Positions 25,901-30,555 of a stretch of DNA of 30,555 nucleotides are shown here, piece by piece. The DNA comes from Planctomycetia bacterium (lineage in GTDB: Bacteria > Planctomycetota > Planctomycetia > Pirellulales > UBA1268). Position 1 is the stretch's first letter; every line of letters begins with the position of its first letter. The notes under the pieces were generated by a model. That model worked only from the letters and a program-made list of their open reading frames with translations. It did no database searches and had not been told where the DNA came from. The stretch covers positions 1-30,555 of the forward strand of contig RFPF01000005.1 in NCBI GenBank assembly GCA_009926295.1, read 5' to 3'. A program made the position numbers and the translations under genes.

Positions 25901-25952
25901 GGGCCGAGAGCCGCGTCGGCAGGAGCGGGGCGTGATCCCTGTCGGCAGGCAT
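22914..25952 (-). CDS. putA: Bifunctional proline dehydrogenase / L-glutamate gamma-semialdehyde dehydrogenase
   Basis: The enzyme oxidises proline to glutamate in two steps. The 1012-residue product has an FAD-dependent proline dehydrogenase half, about 100-475, with VNVSLKLSAL, QVHVDMENHATKSLT, CIRLVKGAYWDAE, LGSHNLRSLA, VYMPYGQLVPG and RRLLENSSN. An Ala/Pro linker leads to an aldehyde dehydrogenase half with VTAVIAPWNFPLAI, VMKPAEQSS, FTGSRAVG, the general base in EMGGKNA, the catalytic Cys at about residue 803 in FQGQKCSACSR, and EEIFGPVL. This is the short PutA, without the N-terminal DNA-binding domain, so it should not repress its own gene. AGGAG lies nine bases before the ATG. A 15-base inverted repeat sits just upstream. 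Confidence 0.95.
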   Translation of the reverse strand: MPADRDHAPLLPTRLSARDLEAIEARTQAIGRSLLEQALAAQPSPVSAEWWVQHAGEWATQDDDLKARLFRLVDCMPMLDDPAALDRHVREYLDEGVTARLPPALRLALQAARSGVLAPLAARAVRAATLAQARRFIAGSTPEEAAAAALAERRHHRGFTLDLLGEAVTSDAEADAYAAAYARLLDALPPQAATWAADPLVDDGPDGPLPRVNVSLKLSALDSQFDAIDPQGTADRVLARLRPLWRLARARGAQVHVDMENHATKSLTFAIFMRIAAEPEFRDWPWCGVVVQAYLRETARDLENLAAWARDRGTPVCIRLVKGAYWDAETIHAAASGWPVPVWQEKWRTDACFEDATRYLLEHADVLRPALGSHNLRSLAHGMAVAEHLGLDRRTVEMQMLHGMGDPEKAAVTGAGWRLRVYMPYGQLVPGMAYLVRRLLENSSNDSFLRAGFVKHVPPATLLAAPAPPVAPAPPAAPAGRGHAFANEPLTDFAVAEAREAFARTLEATERRFAAGPETVPVIIDGVRSDAAFTFERRDPSAHAHVLARVAAAGADAARRAVEAARAAGPAWRGRGFTARAAVLRQAAAIMRRRRHALAALMVLEVGKGWREADADVAEAIDFCTYYAAEAERMGGPRRVDVPGEENASGHVPRGVTAVIAPWNFPLAILAGMTSAALVTGNTVVMKPAEQSSLTGLALHEILLAAGVPPAALAFLPGRGEEVGPALVAHPDTALIAFTGSRAVGLEINRLAAEASAVGGRLVKRVIAEMGGKNAIIVDDDADLDEAVVAVVHSAFGFQGQKCSACSRVIVLDRVHDAFLGRLAGAVTSLRVGPARDPGARIGPLVDEEARDRVASCIDVGRRTCRTVAAVDPGPIAAAGWFVGPHVFADVDSSGPLGQEEIFGPVLAVLRARDFEAALAIANDTPYALTAGVFSRSPARLARAREALEAGNVYLNRGITGALVGRQPFGGYRLSGIGSKAGGPDYLQQFVVPRTVTENTLRRGFAPPPEPA

Positions 25953-25984
25953 CGGACGAAACTCCTGGAAGCACGCACAAGTCT

Positions 25985-25999
25985 ATCCATCGCATGGAT
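25985..25999. promoter_or_regulatory. Inverted repeat, possible operator between putA and rpe
   Basis: ATCCAT (25985-25990) and ATGGAT (25994-25999) form a perfect 6-bp inverted repeat around CGC, in an AT-richer patch of a divergent intergenic region. A minus-strand TAGACT (25980-25985), resembling a -10 box, abuts it 28 bases from the putA start. It may bind a regulator of putA, rpe or both. Confidence 0.35.
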
Positions 26000-26111
26000 T
26001 TAAGTCCCGTCACCCCGGATGATCGCCGGGCTTTCCCCATGGCTTCACGGCGGGTCGTGGTAGACTCCCGCGATCGTCGCCGTGCCCTCCGAGGCCCGGT
26101 CGCGTCACTCC

Positions 26112-26846
26112 ATGCAGCACGCCCCCGTGACTCCCCCGGCAGGAAACGCCCTCGACCCGCTGACCGCGCGATTGGAATGCCGTGGTCCCGTGGTGCTCCC
26201 CGCCCTCCTCCTCTGCGACTTCGGCCACCTCGCCCGCGAGGTGGAACGGCTCGAAGAGGCCGGGGCGGCGGCCCTGCACCTCGACGTGATGGACGGCCGG
26301 TTCGTGCCGCAACTCACCTACGGAATGGTGGTGGTGGAGGCGGTCCGGCGGGCCGCGAGGGTGCCGCTCGAGGTTCACCTCATGGTCGAGCAGCCGGAGC
26401 GGACGGTCGCCGACTACGCCCGGGCCGGGGCCGACATCGTCACGGTGCACGTCGAGGGCCTGGCCGACCCGCGCGGCACCCTCGAGGCGATCGCCGCCCT
26501 CGGGTCGAAGGCACACATCGCGGTCTCGCCCGGCACCCCGGTCGAACGCGTGGAGCCGTTTCTCGACCAGTGCGACGGCGTCCTCGTGATGAGCGTCGAG
26601 CCGGGCTACGGCGGGCAGCGATTCAACCCTGTCGCGCTGGATAAACTGGCGGCACTCGCCGCCCTTCGCCGCCACCGCGGTGGCGGCTTCCGGCTGTGCG
26701 TCGATGGCGGCATCTCGACCGAGACCGTCGGCCCCGTGGCGGCCGCGGGCGCGGAACTCATCGTGGCGGGCAGCGCCGTGATCCGCTCCGCGAACTATGC
26801 CCGCGCGATCGGTGAACTCGAACAACTCGCCCGGGCGTCCGCGTGA
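26112..26846 (+). CDS. rpe: Ribulose-phosphate 3-epimerase
   Basis: This enzyme interconverts ribulose-5-phosphate and xylulose-5-phosphate in the pentose phosphate pathway. It is a TIM barrel with the metal and catalytic residues in place: the His/Asp pair in LHLDVMDGRFVPQLTYG, the His in LEVHLMVEQPER, and the Asp in LCVDGGIS. VLVMSVEPGYGGQRF and LIVAGSAVI form the phosphate-binding end. The usual PSILSADF strand reads PALLLCDF here, and HPEA reads HVEG, so the substrate loop is divergent. I chose the ATG at 26112 (244 residues). A GTG at 26082 would add 10 residues. Neither has a clear ribosome site. The N-terminal 25 or so residues are extra to the family. Confidence 0.92.
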   Translation: MQHAPVTPPAGNALDPLTARLECRGPVVLPALLLCDFGHLAREVERLEEAGAAALHLDVMDGRFVPQLTYGMVVVEAVRRAARVPLEVHLMVEQPERTVADYARAGADIVTVHVEGLADPRGTLEAIAALGSKAHIAVSPGTPVERVEPFLDQCDGVLVMSVEPGYGGQRFNPVALDKLAALAALRRHRGGGFRLCVDGGISTETVGPVAAAGAELIVAGSAVIRSANYARAIGELEQLARASA

Positions 26847-26877
26847 GGATCATGAACTCCGGAGATCTTTCAGCCTG

Positions 26878-27480
26878 ATGGCCGAATCCCTCGTCGTCAT
26901 CCGTTCCGGCACCACCGACTACGAACTGCAGGGCCGCATCCGCGGCACCCTCGACATCCCGCTCGCGCCGGAGGGGCTCGCCGATGCCCGGGCGGCAGCC
27001 GCCCGCAGGCCGACCTCGATCTGCGTCAGGCAGACGTCCGGCCCCTCGACGCTGCGGGCCGGATGCTCGCACAGGCCGTCGATGAGGAACTGCCCGCGCT
27101 CGTCGAGAAACGTGTAGTTGATGGCGGTGCCGCCGGGCATGCTGGTGGAAGAGATCCGCCTCAAGCAGCCGCGGCTGTACCGCCAGTGGCAGGACAACCC
27201 GTGGGCCGTCTCTCCCCCCGAGGGTGAACTCCTCGAAGAGGCCGTCGGCCGCGTGGAGCAGGCCATCGAGCGACTCGCCGGCCGTCATCCATCGGGACGC
27301 GTCGCGCTGGTGGTGCCCCCGCCTCTCGACCAGATCGTCCGCTGGCTGACCGCGGGCGAATCGGTCGGCGACCTTTGGGCCCCCGGCCCGGCGGAAACGG
27401 CGGTCGTCGAGATTCCCCTCGCGTCACAGTGGAAGCGGAGCAGGACTCGCGACACGTCCCTCGAACGGGCCCGCGCGTGA
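26878..27480 (+). pseudogene. Histidine-phosphatase-like (phosphoglycerate mutase superfamily) gene, interrupted
   Basis: The first 41 codons encode MAESLVVIRSGTTDYELQG followed by RIRGTLDIPLAPEG, the N-terminus of a histidine-phosphatase fold. From 27142 the same frame continues as LVEEIRLKQPRLYRQWQDNP and PPEGELLEEAVGRVEQAIERL to a normal C-terminus. Between them the frame reads Arg/Ser/Cys-rich nonsense and hits TAG at 27115-27117. Total length, about 200 codons, is normal for the family, so the middle has been replaced or inverted rather than added. The protein is also unusual in its motifs: the catalytic RHG is RSG, and the second histidine block reads ALVVPPPLDQ. It was probably a non-enzymatic member even before it broke. 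It starts 31 bases after rpe and ends 83 bases before accD. Confidence 0.7.
27001..27140 (-). other. Segment with reverse-strand coding signature inside the phosphatase-like gene
   Basis: The 46 triplets from 27003 to 27140, read on the minus strand, have G/C at 32, 20 and 44 of the first, second and third positions. That is the pattern of real genes here. The peptide (AINYTFLDERGQFLIDGL, then CEHPARSVEGPDVCLTQIEV) has a natural amino-acid mix, but I do not recognise it. Turned round in place, the segment gives an open frame in register with both flanks. ATGCCCGGGCGGC at 26984-26996 and the inverted ATGCCCGGCGGC at 27129-27140 lie near its ends. It could be a small inversion, a captured gene fragment or a chimeric assembly. 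Confidence 0.5.
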
Positions 27481-27481
27481 T

Positions 27482-27499
27482 CCGGCGCAGCGGCGCCGG
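27482..27499 (+). terminator. Hairpin right after the phosphatase-like gene
   Basis: CCGGCGC (27482-27488) pairs perfectly with GCGCCGG (27493-27499) around AGCG, starting two bases after the stop codon. No T-run follows. It may weaken read-through into accD or protect the mRNA end. In the rest of the gap GATACACT (about 27509-27516) is a weak -10 candidate for accD. Confidence 0.4.
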
Positions 27500-27563
27500 C
27501 GGGCCGCGGATACACTGCTGGGCCGGCGGTTGAGGAAGCGCCGACAGGGCAACTGGAGCAGCG

Positions 27564-28487
27564 ATGGAACGTCGAAGCCCGGCCAGCCAGACCGCCGTCG
27601 ACACCGCGGCCGCATCGCGGCCGGGTGGAAATCCCGGCCCCACCCCGGGCGGTCGGACCAACGGCCACGGAGCAGCGGGGCCGCGGCCGAAGCGGGGCGT
27701 GCCCGAGGGCCTGTGGCTCAAGTGCGACGGCTGTCAGGCCACCATCTACAAGAAGGAGGCGGAGGAACTCCTCAACGTGTGCCCGCAGTGCGGATTCCAC
27801 TGGTACGTATCGGCCGCGCAGCGGATCGCCCAGCTGCTCGACAGCGGCACATTCGAGGAGTGGGACTCGCACCTCCGTCCAACCGATCCGCTCGGCTTCA
27901 AGGACAAGAAGCCGTACGCCGAGCGGATCGTGGCCGAGCAGCGGCGCACCGGCCTCTCCGACGCGGCCCTCACCGGCACGGGCATGATCCGGGCCCGCCG
28001 CGTGGCCGTGGGCGTCACCGACTCGTCGTTCATCATGGGCAGCATGGGGAGCGTGGTGGGCGAGCGACTCACGCGGCTCACCGAGCGAGCCACGGCCGAG
28101 AAGCTCCCGCTGATCATCATCAGCGCCTCGGGCGGCGGTGCCCGCATGCACGAGGGCATCCTCTCGCTCATGCAGATGGCGAAAGTGTCAGCGGCGCTCG
28201 CCCGCCACTCGCAGGCCGGCGGCCTGTTCATCTCCGTGCTCACGAACCCCACGATGGGTGGCGTGGCCGCGAGTTTCGCCTCGCTCGGCGACCTCTGCTT
28301 CGCCGAGCCGCGGGCCCTGATCGGCTTCGCCGGGCCGCGCACGATCAAGGCCACGATCCGCGTGGAACTGCCGAAGGGCTTCCAGACGAGCGAGTTCCTC
28401 CTCGAGCACGGCTTCATCGACCGGATCGTGGCCCGCAAGGACCTCAAGAGCGAGATCGCCCGCGCGATCGACTACTGCGGCGGGTGA
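27564..28487 (+). CDS. accD: Acetyl-CoA carboxylase carboxyltransferase beta subunit
   Basis: This subunit, with AccA, moves the carboxyl group from biotin to acetyl-CoA to make malonyl-CoA, the first step of fatty-acid synthesis. The 307-residue protein has an extra low-complexity N-terminus of about 45 residues (Gly/Pro/Ala-rich), then the zinc ribbon WLKCDGCQATIYKKEAEEL with VCPQCGFHW, followed by the crotonase-type fold. Landmarks are MGSMGSVVGERLTRL, ISASGGGARMHEGILSLMQM, SVLTNPTMGGVAASFASLGD and FAGPRTIKATIRVELPKGFQ. The ATG at 27564 has GGAG about six bases upstream. accA is not in the window. The gene converges with the pterin dehydratase gene, leaving only five bases between the stops. 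Confidence 0.96.
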   Translation: MERRSPASQTAVDTAAASRPGGNPGPTPGGRTNGHGAAGPRPKRGVPEGLWLKCDGCQATIYKKEAEELLNVCPQCGFHWYVSAAQRIAQLLDSGTFEEWDSHLRPTDPLGFKDKKPYAERIVAEQRRTGLSDAALTGTGMIRARRVAVGVTDSSFIMGSMGSVVGERLTRLTERATAEKLPLIIISASGGGARMHEGILSLMQMAKVSAALARHSQAGGLFISVLTNPTMGGVAASFASLGDLCFAEPRALIGFAGPRTIKATIRVELPKGFQTSEFLLEHGFIDRIVARKDLKSEIARAIDYCGG

Positions 28488-28492
28488 AGGGC

Positions 28493-28846
28493 CTACGGTG
28501 CGACGGCGTCGATCTTGGCCGCGAGGATGAAGTCGTTCTCCGAGAGACCGCCGATCGCGTGGGTGAAGATCTCGACCCACGCGTTCCTGTAGCCCTCGAG
28601 ATGCAGGTCGGGGTGGTGCTGCTCGCGCTCCGCGATCGCCCCGCAGTTGTTCAAAAACTTGATCGCCTCGCGGAAGTTCTTGAAGGTCCAGTCGCGGCGG
28701 ATCCGCTCGCCGTCGTGCGTCAGCCGCCAGCCCGGCAGGTTCGCGAGCTGCGCCTCGGCCTCGGCGCGGGTGTACTTGGGCACGCCCCCTTCGCAGGGCA
28801 CGCACTTCTTGGCGGTGAGATCGCAGGCAGCCTGGGGAGTGTTCAT
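28493..28846 (-). CDS. Pterin-4a-carbinolamine dehydratase
   Basis: A 117-residue enzyme of the PhhB/DCoH family, which dehydrates 4a-hydroxy-tetrahydropterin during cofactor recycling. Key evidence is the active-site motif EREQHHPDLHLEGY, preceded by PGWRLTHDGERIRRDWTFKNFREAIKFLN and followed by VEIFTHAIGGLSENDFILAAKID, all in family order. The N-terminus has a CVPCEGG segment common in bacterial members. The start ATG at 28846 overlaps the stop of the upstream BNR-4 gene as ATGA, so translation is coupled; the open frame beyond it is antisense noise. No phenylalanine hydroxylase gene is visible, so its pathway partner is unknown here. Confidence 0.93.
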   Translation of the reverse strand: MNTPQAACDLTAKKCVPCEGGVPKYTRAEAEAQLANLPGWRLTHDGERIRRDWTFKNFREAIKFLNNCGAIAEREQHHPDLHLEGYRNAWVEIFTHAIGGLSENDFILAAKIDAVAP

Positions 28847-30291
28847 CGCTCCGGCATTGTAGCGTCCCGAAGCTCGACGACACGCAGCATCGACGGCTCC
28901 GGCCAGGGCTCCGGCCGCGGCTTGTCGCGGTTGGCCGGAAGCGCTTCCCAACGCAGGATGAACCGCCGCCCCGGCTCGCCCGACGACCCCTGATCGTCTG
29001 CATACCGCACCGTCATCCCCGAAAACTTCGACTCCACCTTCCACAGGCTCCGCGGATAGCGCGGCCTGGCCGGCTCCGTCCGCAGCACTGCCAGCGACTT
29101 CTCGTCGAGCACCCACACGCCCGAGCCCTTTTGGGCGTGGCTGAATTCGAGCCGCAGCTCACCGGCGGTGCCGGGCTGCACGACCCCGACGTGGATCTCG
29201 TATTTCGGCAGCGTGCCGCCGCCCGTGAGTTCGAACCGATGATCCCAGTCGCTCAGCTGCACGACGTTCCACTTCGAACCCTCCCTCCGCGCGACGTACG
29301 CCTGCGAGTGGCCCGCCGAGTCGTACTTGTAATAGGAGAGCATGGGCCGCTTCCGTGAATCGAAGCCGATCCGCCCCGAGCCGTTCAGGATCCCACCGTT
29401 CACCGGCACCGGATCGACGATCACGCCCTCCGTCGCGAGGGTGATCGGCAGCGCGAGCGGCCGGCCGGCGGCATCCTCCCATGACGCGAGGTCGCGGCTC
29501 CGCGCATACGAAAGATCGTGGTTCGCCGCCGCGTCGGCCGCCTCGCGCCACACCCACGACAGGTGAAACATCCCGTCTGGCCCGGCGACCGGCGCGAGCG
29601 GATACGCATTGCGCTTCCCCTCTCCGTCGAAGATGGCAGCGTCCACGAGCCGCCGCCACGACCGCGACTCGACGTCGTAGACATTCAGAAACGTGCTGCC
29701 GTCGCCGCTCTGGCCCGAGCGATATTGAAACACGAGCCGGCCGTCGGCGAGCGTGAGGAACAAGGGATAGGTGCAGCGGTCCTCGTCACGGCCGACCATC
29801 TTCTTCACCTGCTCGAACGACGCGATCTCGCCTGGCTCGCGGGTCCGCCAGTAGGTGAGCGGATTGCAGTGCATGTTGCCGGCAAGATGCAGATGGCCCA
29901 CGGAGTCGGCCGCCATCACGATCGAGTTGTGGCTGTCCCAGCCGAGCACGGCCGAGGTCTGCCGCTGGCCGAACCGCGGCGGCTCGGGCTGCTTCGACGG
30001 CATCCGGAAAAACTTCCACGCATCGCTCCCGAGCGTCCGTACCGCGACGGTGAGGTGGCGGTCGGCTGCATAAAACGCCACGTACTGCCGCTCGCCGTGC
30101 GTGAGCAGGGCGAAACCGACCGGGTGACCGGCCCACACGGGTGCCACGTCCATCCGACGCGGGATCTCCTCTGCAGCCGCCACGGCGACCGATCCTGCCG
30201 CGAGGCAAACCGCGAGAAGAAACCCGCCATTCAGGCCGCAGATCGCATGGCGGCCTGCGGCCCGAACGAGGACGTGACGGGATGGGTGCAT
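28843..30291 (-). CDS. Secreted BNR-4 repeat-containing protein
   Basis: A 482-residue exported protein of the BNR-4 family, a five- or six-bladed propeller found beside polysaccharide-degradation genes. The signal sequence (GGFLLAVCLAAGSVAVAAAEE) ends near residue 40. Family landmarks are DSHNSIVMAADSVGHLHLAG, NMHCNPLTYWRT, DRCTYPLFLTLADGRLVFQY, GKRNAYPLAPVAGPDGMFHL, HDLSYARSRDLASWEDAAG and SYYKYDSAGHSQAYVARR. Some relatives have lyase or hydrolase roles, but the substrate cannot be read from the sequence. I chose the ATG at 30291 because it directly leads into the signal peptide; an in-frame GTG at 30366 adds a basic stretch without a ribosome site. It is divergent from the ThuA-domain gene. 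Confidence 0.85.
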   Translation of the reverse strand: MHPSRHVLVRAAGRHAICGLNGGFLLAVCLAAGSVAVAAAEEIPRRMDVAPVWAGHPVGFALLTHGERQYVAFYAADRHLTVAVRTLGSDAWKFFRMPSKQPEPPRFGQRQTSAVLGWDSHNSIVMAADSVGHLHLAGNMHCNPLTYWRTREPGEIASFEQVKKMVGRDEDRCTYPLFLTLADGRLVFQYRSGQSGDGSTFLNVYDVESRSWRRLVDAAIFDGEGKRNAYPLAPVAGPDGMFHLSWVWREAADAAANHDLSYARSRDLASWEDAAGRPLALPITLATEGVIVDPVPVNGGILNGSGRIGFDSRKRPMLSYYKYDSAGHSQAYVARREGSKWNVVQLSDWDHRFELTGGGTLPKYEIHVGVVQPGTAGELRLEFSHAQKGSGVWVLDEKSLAVLRTEPARPRYPRSLWKVESKFSGMTVRYADDQGSSGEPGRRFILRWEALPANRDKPRPEPWPEPSMLRVVELRDATMPER

Positions 30292-30374
30292 GTGACGTCG
30301 AGAGACTGGCGGATGTGCCCGTCGTAGGGTAAAGATTCGGGGTCGGCGAATCCAGCGAGCGAACACGGCCTGTC

Positions 30375-30555
30375 ATGAAATTTTTCCCGATTCCGCTCGT
30401 GATCGTCGTGGCCGGACTCTTCGCCTCCGGACTCTTCGCGCGGGCCGCCGAGCCCGCCCCCATCCGCGTCGTCATCTGGGACGAGCGGCAGCCGGAGCAG
30501 AAGCAGGCCTACGACACGTTTCTCGGCGACGAAATCGCCACGCGGCTCTCTGGCC
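30375..30555 (+). CDS. ThuA-domain protein (trehalose-utilisation-like), N-terminal part only
   Basis: Only the first 60 codons are inside the window. A signal peptide (MKFFPIPLVIVVAGLFASGL, then FARAAEPAP) is followed by the start of a ThuA/glutamine-amidotransferase-like domain, IRVVIWDERQPEQKQAYDTF then LGDEIATRLSG. The phrase VVIWDERQPEQKQAY is typical of ThuA proteins, which are abundant in planctomycetes and linked to sugar catabolism, although their exact function is mostly unproven. The gene runs off the end. It is divergent from the BNR-4 gene, 83 bases away, and both encode exported proteins, so a shared carbohydrate-related role is plausible. Confidence 0.8.
   Translation, partial: MKFFPIPLVIVVAGLFASGLFARAAEPAPIRVVIWDERQPEQKQAYDTFLGDEIATRLSG

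Noticed and set aside
23880..26003. A 707-codon plus-strand open frame opposite putA
   Set aside because: Antisense shadow of PutA; amino-acid mix is typical of antisense noise.
27003..27140. Forward reading of the middle of the phosphatase-like gene one frame over (ADLDLRQADVRPLDAAGRM and onward), as two compensating frameshifts
   Set aside because: It looks protein-like, but its G/C by codon position (44, 20 and 32 of 46) is the mirror image of real genes here, so the reverse-strand reading fits better. Not fully excluded.

Overview
The window is very GC-rich, has short intergenic gaps, and carries about two dozen protein genes. I saw no tRNA, rRNA, CRISPR array or insertion sequence. Gene content points to a bacterium of the phylum Planctomycetota, probably a Pirellulales-like lineage. 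The clues are a large secretin of the planctomycete kind, a divergent planctomycete-type histidine-phosphatase-like gene between rpe and accD, a secreted BNR-4 protein next to a ThuA-domain protein, and a diheme sdhCAB operon. This placement comes from family resemblance, not from a phylogenetic marker.

Layout, left to right. (1) 125-2245, minus strand: a family 4 uracil-DNA glycosylase directly behind a DEAD-box RNA helicase. (2) 2402-6110, minus: succinate dehydrogenase in the order sdhC-sdhA-sdhB, with a one-base frameshift in sdhA. Upstream, and divergent from it, is a PAS-GAF-receiver regulator (6258-7832, plus). The two promoters appear to share overlapping -10 boxes. (3) 8020-11338, plus: a secretin and a small DUF423 membrane protein, with a good intrinsic terminator between them. 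(4) 11379-15639, minus: a secreted TPR protein, an unrecognised 163-residue protein, CutA, a metallophosphoesterase-like protein that has lost most of its metal ligands, and a secreted protein with DUF11/CARDB-like repeats. (5) 15841-22761, minus: a complete phosphate-uptake operon pstS-pstC-pstA-pstB-phoU, with a Pho-box-like direct repeat upstream of pstS. PstC and PstA both have large extra soluble domains. (6) 22914-25952, minus: bifunctional proline catabolism enzyme PutA. (7) 26112-28487, plus: rpe, a broken histidine-phosphatase-like gene, and accD. (8) 28493-30291, minus: a pterin-4a-carbinolamine dehydratase translationally coupled to a secreted BNR-4 protein. (9) 30375 to the window end, plus: the first 60 codons of a secreted ThuA-domain protein.

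Most of the window is ordinary chromosomal housekeeping: respiration, phosphate uptake, proline oxidation, pentose phosphate and fatty-acid synthesis. I did not find a convincing new multi-gene system. The points most worth a second look are: the roughly 140-bp stretch inside the phosphatase-like gene whose codon signature lies on the opposite strand; the pseudo-metallophosphoesterase; the shared sdh/regulator promoter; the Pho-box-like repeat; and the propeller-bearing PstC. No intergenic gap exceeds about 210 bases.
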